A program made the translations under genes and the position numbers. Below the pieces are notes generated by a model. It was not told the DNA's origin and searched no databases. It was given only the letters and a program-made list of their open reading frames with translations. Of a stretch of 34,209 bases of DNA, positions 1 through 6,687 are shown in pieces. The stretch comes from an uncultured Chlorobiota bacterium (GTDB lineage: Bacteria > Bacteroidota > Bacteroidia > Bacteroidales > JAADGE01), in assembly GCA_947311255.1 (NCBI GenBank), contig CAMZKL010000065.1, positions 1 through 34,209 of the forward strand, given 5' to 3'. The stretch's first letter is position 1. Each line of letters opens with the position of its first letter.

Positions 1-404
1 ATGTAGAAGGACCATCGAGGTCTTTGGAAGATGCAATAAAACGTGCAGGCTTGCAAGTTGCTGACATTGACTATGTTAATGCTCATGCAACATCAACACC
101 AGTAGGAGATGTAAGTGAAGCCCAAGCGTTATTTAATGTTTTTGGAAGTAAAACTCCTATAAGTTCAACAAAATCAATGACAGGGCACGAAATGTGGATG
201 GGCGGAGCAAGTGAAGTTATTTATTCTATGCTTATGGCACAAAATGATTTTATAGCACCAAATATTAACTTTGAAAAACCCGACGAATATTCCGCAAAAA
301 TTAATATTATTGCAGAAACAAAAAAAGCAAAGATTAATACATTCCTATCAAATTCTTTTGGTTTTGGAGGCACTAATTCATCTTTAGTTATTAAAAAATT
401 ATAA
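1..404 (+). CDS. Beta-ketoacyl-ACP synthase, FabB/FabF type (C-terminal part; 5' end outside window)
   Basis: Condensing enzyme that extends an acyl-ACP chain. The reading frame is open from position 3 to the TAA at 402-404, so the gene begins before the window; TTG at 24 is an internal codon, not a start. Visible are both catalytic histidines: NAHATSTPVGD, where the NAHAT form is typical of FabB-like and polyene ketosynthases, and KSMTGHEMWMGG. The C-terminus has the usual NSFGFGGTN glycine-rich motif. The Trp after TGHEM, in place of the GHxxGAAG of fatty-acid FabF, resembles ketosynthases of flexirubin/aryl-polyene clusters (family knowledge). The active-site Cys lies off the left edge and cannot be checked. 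It heads the visible part of a same-strand lipid operon, so a pigment or polyene role is more likely than housekeeping fatty acid synthesis. Confidence 0.9.
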   Translation, partial: VEGPSRSLEDAIKRAGLQVADIDYVNAHATSTPVGDVSEAQALFNVFGSKTPISSTKSMTGHEMWMGGASEVIYSMLMAQNDFIAPNINFEKPDEYSAKINIIAETKKAKINTFLSNSFGFGGTNSSLVIKKL

Positions 405-421
405 ATTATAAATTATATAAA

Positions 422-1015
422 ATGAAAAAAATTACATTAACAATTATTATAGCAATGTTTTTATTTGCTGGAAAATCACAAGCTCAAACAATGTTTGGAA
501 ATACTGCTCAAACTTTATCTAATAAAGTTCTTTCATTAGGAGTAAATGCAGCATCAACAGTTCAAAATTCAACTTTATTAGCAACAGGAAGTCTTGCATA
601 TTTTTTTCATTTAGGTTATGGTACAAGTAGAACAACAGATTTTGGAATAAACGTCGGAAAAGCTTGGGGAACAATGTATTATGGTCTTGATTTTGAAAAA
701 AGTCTTGTAAAAAATGGGGATTTTTATGTTTCTGGAACTTTAGGAGGCCATTATTGGGGAACAGCTGGTGCTGATGCAGATTTAATTGCTTCTGTAAAAA
801 TAAATGACTTTTACTTAACAAGTGGAATTGATGTCGATATTAATCCAATTAAACAATCAAATGGTACTGTAATAATTTATGTACCGGCATATGTACCCGT
901 AACTTTTGAGTTTAACCCAAATAGCAAAATGGCTTTTACATTAGAAGCAAATATTGCAATAAATTCACCTGCATTTACAACAGTTGGAGCAGGAATTAAT
1001 TTTTATTTTAAATAA
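422..1015 (+). CDS. Secreted outer-membrane beta-barrel-like protein, unknown function
   Basis: I do not recognise a named family. The 197-residue protein starts with a clear Sec signal peptide (Lys-rich start, hydrophobic core at about 5-16, probable cleavage after KSQAQ near residue 22). The rest is rich in Gly, Thr and aromatic residues with alternating short hydrophobic strands. It ends in VGAGINFYFK, with the C-terminal aromatic usual for outer-membrane barrels. It starts 17 bp after the ketosynthase and is followed by a palindrome and the ACP gene, so it is probably co-transcribed with the lipid genes. A role in placing the product in the outer membrane is inference from position only. 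Confidence 0.75.
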   Translation: MKKITLTIIIAMFLFAGKSQAQTMFGNTAQTLSNKVLSLGVNAASTVQNSTLLATGSLAYFFHLGYGTSRTTDFGINVGKAWGTMYYGLDFEKSLVKNGDFYVSGTLGGHYWGTAGADADLIASVKINDFYLTSGIDVDINPIKQSNGTVIIYVPAYVPVTFEFNPNSKMAFTLEANIAINSPAFTTVGAGINFYFK

Positions 1016-1022
1016 AAACAAG

Positions 1023-1055
1023 ATACCCTGCGGGTTTTAAAAACCCGCAGGGTAT
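1023..1055. repeat. 33-nt near-perfect palindrome, possible dispersed repeat or attenuating hairpin
   Basis: The arms ATACCCTGCGGGTTTT (1023-1038) and AAAACCCGCAGGGTAT (1040-1055) are exact reverse complements around one A. It is far more GC-rich than its surroundings and lies in the 74-bp gap between two genes of one operon. No T-run follows on either strand, so a classical terminator is not evident. It could be a mobile palindromic unit, an mRNA-processing hairpin or an attenuator. Confidence 0.85.
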
Positions 1056-1089
1056 TGAACAAATACTATTAAATTAAATAATAAAATAA

Positions 1090-1335
1090 ATGGAAAGAAA
1101 AGAAATAATAGAAAAAGTAAATCATTTTCTAATAGAAGATATTGAATTAGAAGAAGAGGTAATAAAACCAGAGGCACATTTAATTAACGATTTAGCAATT
1201 GACAGTCTTGATATTGTTGATATTATAGTTCTTATTGAAGATAATTTTGGGATAAAAATTAAAGGTGAAGAATTAGCAGGTGTTAGTACGCTTGGTGCAT
1301 TTTATGATTATATTGAAGAAAAGTTAAATAAATAA
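1090..1335 (+). CDS. Acyl carrier protein
   Basis: Small acidic carrier (81 residues) that holds the growing acyl chain on a phosphopantetheine arm. The attachment site is Ser39 in LAIDSLDIVD, followed by the usual helix IVLIEDNFGIKI. The length is normal for a stand-alone ACP. Its place between the ketosynthase and an LpxL-type acyltransferase, with only 4 bp to the next gene, suggests a dedicated carrier for the polyene or flexirubin-type product and not the housekeeping AcpP; that is inference. ATG start. Confidence 0.93.
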   Translation: MERKEIIEKVNHFLIEDIELEEEVIKPEAHLINDLAIDSLDIVDIIVLIEDNFGIKIKGEELAGVSTLGAFYDYIEEKLNK

Positions 1336-1339
1336 TAGC

Positions 1340-2251
1340 TTGGAAGATAATATTAAAGACAAAAAAAAATGGGACGGAAAAACCAAAGGAGGATTGTCGG
1401 GACATAAAATTTTTGTTTTTTTAATTAGTAAATTTGGTTTAAATGCTGCATATTTCTTATTGATATTTGTGGCATTTTGGTTTGCAGTATTTTCACGAAA
1501 AGGTTCAAAAGCACAATTCTATTTTTTTAGAAAACGTTTTAAGTATTCTTATTTTAAATCATTAATAAGTGTCCTAAAAAACAATTTTACTTTAGGACAA
1601 GTTCTAATTGATAAAGTTGCAATTTTATCTGGTTTAAAGCATAAATTTACTACAGAACATACAAATTCTGAAGTAATAGAAAATATGGTTAAAAATCAAA
1701 CTGGAGGAATACTTGTTAATGCACATATTGGCTCTTGGGAAATTGCAGGTCAGTTACTGGAGCGTTATAATGGCAAAATTTACCTTGTAATGCTTGTTGC
1801 AGAGCATGAAAAAATAAAAGAATTTGTATCTTCAGTAACAGAAAAGAAGATTGAAATTATTCCTATTACTGAAGACGGCTCTCATTTGCTTAAAATTGAA
1901 GAAGTTCTTAAAGATAAAGGAATTATTGCTATGCATGGCGACCGATTTGTTGAGGGAGCACAAACTGCAAAACATGAGTTCTTAGGAGAAGATGCACTTT
2001 TTCCAACAGGACCATTTCGTTTAGCAGCAAAATATGGAGTGCCAATTTCTTTTGCAACTGCATTTAGAGAAAAAGGCAAGCATTATCATTTTTATGCAAT
2101 GTTGCCAATTTATGTAAAAAACCCAGGAAGTTTAAAAAAGAGAAAAGAAGAAATTAATAAAAGTATGAAAGTATATCTTTCAGAATTAGAAAAAATGATT
2201 AAAAAATATCCTTTACAATGGTTTAATTACTATCAGTTTTGGGAAATATAA
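1340..2251 (+). CDS. LpxL/HtrB-family lipid acyltransferase
   Basis: Membrane-bound acyltransferase of the lysophospholipid/lipid A acyltransferase family, which moves an acyl group from acyl-ACP to a lipid acceptor. The 303-residue protein has one N-terminal hydrophobic segment (about 34-51). It also has the HxxxxE catalytic motif in NAHIGSWE (His129, Glu134) and a second family block, MHGDRF (about 199-203). The start is taken as TTG at 1340, four bases after the ACP stop; the first in-frame ATG would fall beyond residue 110 and remove part of the fold. In flexirubin and aryl-polyene clusters such enzymes are thought to join the polyene to a lipid anchor, which fits the neighbours. A true lipid A role is less likely here. 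Confidence 0.88.
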   Translation: MEDNIKDKKKWDGKTKGGLSGHKIFVFLISKFGLNAAYFLLIFVAFWFAVFSRKGSKAQFYFFRKRFKYSYFKSLISVLKNNFTLGQVLIDKVAILSGLKHKFTTEHTNSEVIENMVKNQTGGILVNAHIGSWEIAGQLLERYNGKIYLVMLVAEHEKIKEFVSSVTEKKIEIIPITEDGSHLLKIEEVLKDKGIIAMHGDRFVEGAQTAKHEFLGEDALFPTGPFRLAAKYGVPISFATAFREKGKHYHFYAMLPIYVKNPGSLKKRKEEINKSMKVYLSELEKMIKKYPLQWFNYYQFWEI

Positions 2252-2263
2252 AAACAAATATAA

Positions 2264-3331
2264 ATGGCAAGAAATTACGGAAATGACGAAAAATCAGCTT
2301 TACAAGCAAAAACAGATGCTCAAAAAATTGCATTTGCTCCAATAATGTTTCAAGCAGCAAAAGCACTGAGAGATTTTGGTGTTTTAACTTTTTTAAGAAA
2401 AAATAAAACAGGAAATACAGTAAAAGAAATTGCTGACTTTGCTAAACTTTCTGAATATAGTACTTTAGTTATTTTAGAAGCAGGTTTAAGTTTGGAAATG
2501 ATTTATGTAAAAGATGATAAATATTTCCTTACAAAAACAGGATATTTTATGATTGCCGATAAATTAACACGTGTAAATATGAATTTTACACATGATGTTA
2601 ATTATAAAGGATTTTTTCATTTGCAAGAATCATTGAAAGAAGGAAAACCCACAGGTCTTCATAAAGAATTTGGTTCATGGTCAACAGTTTATGAAGCCCT
2701 TTCTGAAATGCCAGATACTTTTAGAGATAGTTGGTTTGGTTTTGACCATTATTATTCCGATGATTCTTTTGCAGAAGTAATGCCAATTCTTTTCAAAAAT
2801 AATCCAAAAAAGATTATGGACGTTGGTGGCAATACCGGAAAATTTGCAATAAAATGTGCAGAGTATAACAAAGAAGTAAAAATTACAATCCTTGATTTAC
2901 CGGGGCAACTAATTGATGCCAATAAAAATATAAAAGAAAATGGTTTTGAAGACAGAATTACAGGAGAACCAAATAATTTGTTAGATTTCACAAAACCATA
3001 CCCAAAAGGACATGATATTATTTGGATGAGCCAGTTTTTAGATTGTTTTTCTGAAGAAGAAGTAATAAATCTTATAAAAAATGCAAAAGATGCATTAGAC
3101 GAAAGTGGCAAATTATACATTATGGAAACCCTTTGGGATTTGCAACGATTTGATGCGTCAATTTATAGCTTACACGCAACATCACTTTATTTTACTTGTA
3201 TTGCAAATGGAAACAGCCGTATGTATCATTCAGACGATATGAAACGTATGGTTAAAGAAGCTGGTATGAAAGTTGCAAAAATACACGAAAATGTGGGAGT
3301 TAGCCATACAATTATGGAATGTATAAAGTAA
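2264..3331 (+). CDS. SAM-dependent O-methyltransferase with dimerisation domain
   Basis: A 355-residue class I methyltransferase with the two-part layout of plant-type/CrtF-like O-methyltransferases. The N-terminal winged-helix dimerisation region is at about 20-110. The Rossmann domain starts near residue 183 with motif I IMDVGGNTG (about 184-192), the acidic ribose-binding Asp in ILDLPG (Asp211), and the later WMSQFLDCFSEEE segment typical of this group. It probably methylates a hydroxyl on the aromatic head of the polyene or alkylresorcinol product; the substrate is inferred from the operon. It lies 12 bp after the acyltransferase and 11 bp before the thioesterase. Confidence 0.88.
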   Translation: MARNYGNDEKSALQAKTDAQKIAFAPIMFQAAKALRDFGVLTFLRKNKTGNTVKEIADFAKLSEYSTLVILEAGLSLEMIYVKDDKYFLTKTGYFMIADKLTRVNMNFTHDVNYKGFFHLQESLKEGKPTGLHKEFGSWSTVYEALSEMPDTFRDSWFGFDHYYSDDSFAEVMPILFKNNPKKIMDVGGNTGKFAIKCAEYNKEVKITILDLPGQLIDANKNIKENGFEDRITGEPNNLLDFTKPYPKGHDIIWMSQFLDCFSEEEVINLIKNAKDALDESGKLYIMETLWDLQRFDASIYSLHATSLYFTCIANGNSRMYHSDDMKRMVKEAGMKVAKIHENVGVSHTIMECIK

Positions 3332-3342
3332 GTTTTTAAAAA

Positions 3343-3786
3343 ATGAAAAAAAATAAATACCCAAATGCAAAACGCATAACATTAGAAACCGAAATAAAAG
3401 TTCGGTTTGGAGAAGTTGACTCTATGGGTATTGTATGGCATGGAAATTATGTAAAATACCTCGAAGATGCCAGAGAAGTATTCGGAAAAAAATATGGTTT
3501 AGGTTATATGGATGTTTATAACAACTTTGGTTTAATGATACCTATTGTAAAACTTGATGTTGACTATAAGAACCAACTTTTTTATGGTGAAGATGCTGTA
3601 ATGAAAATTAGCTTAATAGATAATCCTGCATCAAAAATAATATTTGAGTATGAATTAAGACGCAAGTCTGATAATATGCTAATTATTAGAGCATTAACAA
3701 TTCAAGTATTTATGAATAAAACAAGAAAACTAGAACTAAACACACCTGATTTTTTTGTAGATTGGAAAAAAAATAATTTTCAATAA
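3343..3786 (+). CDS. Acyl-CoA/acyl-ACP thioesterase, 4HBT hotdog family
   Basis: A 147-residue single-hotdog thioesterase that hydrolyses acyl thioesters. The diagnostic motif RFGEVDSMGIVWHGNYVKYLEDAR (from about residue 21) contains the catalytic Asp26 of the 4-hydroxybenzoyl-CoA thioesterase/YbgC group. The length is normal. Thioesterases of this type are standard members of flexirubin and aryl-polyene clusters, and it continues the same operon. It ends three bases before the aat start codon. Confidence 0.9.
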   Translation: MKKNKYPNAKRITLETEIKVRFGEVDSMGIVWHGNYVKYLEDAREVFGKKYGLGYMDVYNNFGLMIPIVKLDVDYKNQLFYGEDAVMKISLIDNPASKIIFEYELRRKSDNMLIIRALTIQVFMNKTRKLELNTPDFFVDWKKNNFQ

Positions 3787-3789
3787 AAT

Positions 3790-4431
3790 ATGCCAATTTT
3801 TCAACTTACAGATGAATTAATATTTCCTCATCCTAAATATGCCGAAGACGGAGTTCTTGCCATTGGAGGAGATTTATCGCCTGAAAGATTACTCCTTGCA
3901 TATCAAAATGGAATATTTCCTTGGTTTAATGAAGATGAACCTATAATATGGCACGCACCAAATCCTCGTTTTATATTATTTCCTAAAAATTTTAAACGCT
4001 CAAAAAGTCTTAAATCTTTAATTAAGAAAGATGTTTATAAGTGCTATGTAAATAAGGACTTTAAAGAAGTTATATTGAACTGTAAAAAAATTGAAAGAAA
4101 GCAAGATGAAGGAACTTGGATAACTGACGAAATGTTTGAAGCATTTTATAAACTTCACAAACTTGGAATAGCCCATTCTGTTGAAGTTTATAATAAGAAT
4201 AAAGAATTAGTTGGAGGATTATATGGAGTTAAGCTCGGAAAAATATTTTTTGGAGAATCAATGTTCAGTAAAGAAGCAAACACATCAAAAATTGCTCTTG
4301 CATATTTAATTGACAATATACCTTTGGAATTAATTGATGCACAAGTTTATACAAAACATCTTGAAAGTTTGGGAGCTGAATATATTTCTTTAAATGATTT
4401 TCTAAAAATGTTACAAGAAAATATTAAATAA
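3790..4431 (+). CDS. aat: Leucyl/phenylalanyl-tRNA--protein transferase
   Basis: Cytoplasmic enzyme that adds Leu or Phe from aminoacyl-tRNA to proteins with N-terminal Arg or Lys, marking them for ClpS/ClpAP degradation (bacterial N-degron pathway). The 213-residue protein has the family blocks: FPHPKYAEDGVLAIGGDLSP near the N-terminus, YQNGIFPWF, the IWHAPNPRF segment, WITDEMFEAFYKLH, and GGLYGVKLGKIFFGESMFS in the catalytic core. It starts at ATG 3790, three bases after the thioesterase stop, so it is probably translated from the lipid operon mRNA. It ends two bases from the convergent gene on the other strand. Confidence 0.95.
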   Translation: MPIFQLTDELIFPHPKYAEDGVLAIGGDLSPERLLLAYQNGIFPWFNEDEPIIWHAPNPRFILFPKNFKRSKSLKSLIKKDVYKCYVNKDFKEVILNCKKIERKQDEGTWITDEMFEAFYKLHKLGIAHSVEVYNKNKELVGGLYGVKLGKIFFGESMFSKEANTSKIALAYLIDNIPLELIDAQVYTKHLESLGAEYISLNDFLKMLQENIK

Positions 4432-4433
4432 TA

Positions 4434-4859
4434 TTATTCTGATGTTTTCAAAAAATCGATTTTAAATTCTTTCAGAAGATGTAATGATTTATTCTCTTTT
4501 AGCTTTGAAATAATAACTTTTCGTTTATTCTTTAATGAAATACTCAATTCTTTTGCAAATTCAATTTTTGTCATGTTTTTAATCTTATCATCAGACAAAC
4601 GAGTCTTAAAATCTTCTTCAATGGGCTGAACAATACAAACACATTTTAAAGAGTCTTTTTTCATGTCAATATTTTCGCAATATTTTGAATGTAAATCATT
4701 TAAGTTGCTTATATCAAAGTAATACAGATATCCAAATAAGCCTAAACTTACAATAACAACGAGTAATAAAATTAGTTTAACAAACTTTTTTGCAAATTTT
4801 AATATCAAATAAATAAGTACAATTATTATTGCTCCAAAAATAAGATAATTAGTATCCAT
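4434..4859 (-). CDS. Small membrane protein, unknown function
   Basis: Not recognised. A 141-residue protein with two closely spaced hydrophobic segments (about 5-20 and 28-48), followed by a charged, mostly helical soluble tail of about 90 residues. The tail holds three cysteines (61, 73, 75), including a CVC pair. The ORF is intact with an ATG start and a base composition like its neighbours. It is convergent with aat (2 bp apart) and stands alone upstream, so context gives no function. No lipobox is seen. Confidence 0.6.
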   Translation of the reverse strand: MDTNYLIFGAIIIVLIYLILKFAKKFVKLILLLVVIVSLGLFGYLYYFDISNLNDLHSKYCENIDMKKDSLKCVCIVQPIEEDFKTRLSDDKIKNMTKIEFAKELSISLKNKRKVIISKLKENKSLHLLKEFKIDFLKTSE

Positions 4860-5100
4860 GATTATTGTTTTAAATATATTGTAAAATTAATAAATTTTAT
4901 CGTTATTTTGTAAAAAAATATTAAAATAATAAATATGAAACACACTTGACAAATATTTTAACCCCAAAGGACACAACTAAACAACACAATGATTTCTTAC
5001 AGAAAAACAAGTGTTCCTATGTGCAAAACAACACAATTTATTCTAAACACAAAAACATCTCAACTTATTCAATATAAATTAATTAGAAAATTTTAGACAA
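4860..5100 (+). promoter_or_regulatory. Long 5' leader of the pseudouridine synthase gene, homologous to the fabG leader
   Basis: This 241-bp gap holds no ORF. Its last 93 bases (5008-5100) align without length change to the 93 bases before fabG (9694-9602, minus strand). CAAGTGTTCCTATGTGC (5008-5024) is identical in both, and in the final 39 bases there are only two differences. A promoter candidate sits at the start of the region (TTG at 4879-4881, TTATTTTG at 4903-4910), about 23 bases before an ATATGAAAC block (4933-4941) that is also shared. GGACAC (4969-4974) could pair with GTGTTCC (5011-5017) with one bulge. The region could be a transcribed regulatory leader or copies of a dispersed repeat. 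Confidence 0.6.
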
Positions 5101-5997
5101 ATGAAAGATTTCAAAAAGAGTAAGGATAATTATAAAACCGATAATAAAAAAAAGTTTAATAAAGAGGATAAAAGAAAATATAATAAAGATGGTAAAAAAA
5201 GTTTAAAATCAAAGATGAATTATAAAAACTTCAAAAAAAATAAATTTACTAAAGCAGAAGAAAAAGATAAAGATGTAGATATTTTAATTCGTTTAAATAA
5301 ATATATTGCAAATGCCGGAATATGTTCAAGACGAGAAGCAGATACATATATTGCAAAAGGGCATGTAAAGGTTAATGATAAAATTGTTACAGAAGTTGGA
5401 ACTAAAGTTTCCAGAAAAGATAAAGTGAAATTTAAAAACAAAAAAGTATATTTTGAAAAATCTGTTTATATAGTTTTAAATAAGCCAAAAGGTGTTTTAA
5501 CAACCGTTTCTGATGATAGAGGAAGGAAAACTGTTATTGATATTATAAAATCAAAAGTTCCTGAAAGAATTTATCCGGTAGGAAGATTAGATAAAGATTC
5601 AACAGGTGTATTATTATTGACCAATGATGGAGATTTAACCAAAAAACTTACACACCCTAAATACAATAAAAAGAAAATTTATCATGCTTTCTTAGATAAA
5701 GAATTATCAAAAGAAAAAGCCGAAGAAGTTGTTGCCGGTGCTGAACTTGAGGATGGATTCATGAAATTTGACACTCTTGCATTTCCTGACCCAAAAAACA
5801 AAAAAGATGTTGGAATTGAAATTCATTCCGGTAGGAATAGGATAATAAGAAGAATGTTTTCTCACTTTGGATTTGAAGTTGTAAAATTAGACAGAGTATA
5901 TTTTGCGGGGCTAACCAAAAAAGATATTACAAGAGGTAGATGGAGACATCTTACTGAAAGAGAGGTTTCTAACCTAAAAAGAGGAAGCTACGAATAG
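5101..5997 (+). CDS. rluB: Pseudouridine synthase, RsuA/RluB family, with Lys-rich N-terminal extension
   Basis: Converts a uridine in rRNA to pseudouridine; the RluB group acts on 23S rRNA, while RsuA and RluE/F are related alternatives. The 298 residues divide into three parts: a basic, low-complexity extension of about 58 residues (mostly K, N, D), an S4 RNA-binding domain (about 61-110, RLNKYIANAGICSRREAD), and the catalytic domain (about 121-275). The catalytic Asp is Asp164 in GRLDKDSTGVLLL; LNKPKGVLTT and GRNRIIRRMFSHFG are also present. It lacks the THUMP or long inserts of other families. The extension probably helps RNA binding (inference). The leader upstream is shared with fabG. 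It ends with TAG, showing that TAG is a normal stop in this genome. Confidence 0.85.
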   Translation: MKDFKKSKDNYKTDNKKKFNKEDKRKYNKDGKKSLKSKMNYKNFKKNKFTKAEEKDKDVDILIRLNKYIANAGICSRREADTYIAKGHVKVNDKIVTEVGTKVSRKDKVKFKNKKVYFEKSVYIVLNKPKGVLTTVSDDRGRKTVIDIIKSKVPERIYPVGRLDKDSTGVLLLTNDGDLTKKLTHPKYNKKKIYHAFLDKELSKEKAEEVVAGAELEDGFMKFDTLAFPDPKNKKDVGIEIHSGRNRIIRRMFSHFGFEVVKLDRVYFAGLTKKDITRGRWRHLTEREVSNLKRGSYE

Positions 5998-6063
5998 TTT
6001 GGGACAATATTTGTGATTGTTTTGTGTTATTAACTTTATTAAAACTAAAATCATAAAAATATA

Positions 6064-6687
6064 ATGAAAAATTTAATTCTAATTCTTATAATTATTATAC
6101 CGATTAAAATTTTCGGTCAGTTACTATACTATCCAATAACAGAAAGTAATAAAGATAAAAAGCATAAATTATATTTTGAAGACAACCATGAAGTAATTTG
6201 GAAAGTTAAACTTAAGAAAAATGTTGTAGCTGTTTTTAAAGATCTACCATACAACACAAGACATTATTATAATGTTGTGTTAGAGAAAGTTACGCCAAAA
6301 GAATATTTAATTACAGATAAGTATATGTTTTTTCCTAACAATAAAAGTTTATTAGTTCTTGACCTAAAAGGCAAAATGATAATGAACTTAATTGAAGAAC
6401 GTGTTAGATTATTTGATAGCACTCAATATGGGAAATTTACAATAACATCACCTGGCGGAAAATGCTCAGGAAATCCTGGAGAAGGATATTTTATGGAATT
6501 TTGTGGAAGTTACCTTTTTTACATAACAGGAAAAAAAGTTATCTGTATGAACAAAAACAACTTTGAAATAATACAAGAGTTTGATTTCAAAGACTTTAAA
6601 AATAGAGCAAAAGCTCCAAAATACAAGTATATTTTTGAAGCAGTAGAATTTAAACTTGAAATTGAAGGAATGGATTTGGTAGAATGA
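6064..6687 (+). CDS. Secreted protein of unknown function
   Basis: Not recognised. A 207-residue protein with a strong signal peptide (hydrophobic run of Leu/Ile at about 3-16, probable cleavage after FGQ at 19). The mature part is rich in beta-strand-forming sequence and lysine, with a central Gly/Pro-rich loop, SPGGKCSGNPGEGYF, containing a Cys and a second Cys in FCGSY. The alternating pattern of short strands could indicate a beta-propeller-like or lipocalin-like fold, but I cannot assign one. The stop codon TGA (6685-6687) directly abuts the stop codon of the convergent gene. Confidence 0.6.
   Translation: MKNLILILIIIIPIKIFGQLLYYPITESNKDKKHKLYFEDNHEVIWKVKLKKNVVAVFKDLPYNTRHYYNVVLEKVTPKEYLITDKYMFFPNNKSLLVLDLKGKMIMNLIEERVRLFDSTQYGKFTITSPGGKCSGNPGEGYFMEFCGSYLFYITGKKVICMNKNNFEIIQEFDFKDFKNRAKAPKYKYIFEAVEFKLEIEGMDLVE

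Noticed and set aside
1-404. Truncated ketosynthase as a pseudogene.
   Set aside because: The frame is open through position 3 at the window edge, so the missing part is outside the window.
4860-5100. tRNA or other known RNA gene in the longer intergenic gaps (also 9602-9823).
   Set aside because: No cloverleaf arms, T-loop GTTCRA motif or CCA end could be found; the shared leader explanation fits better.
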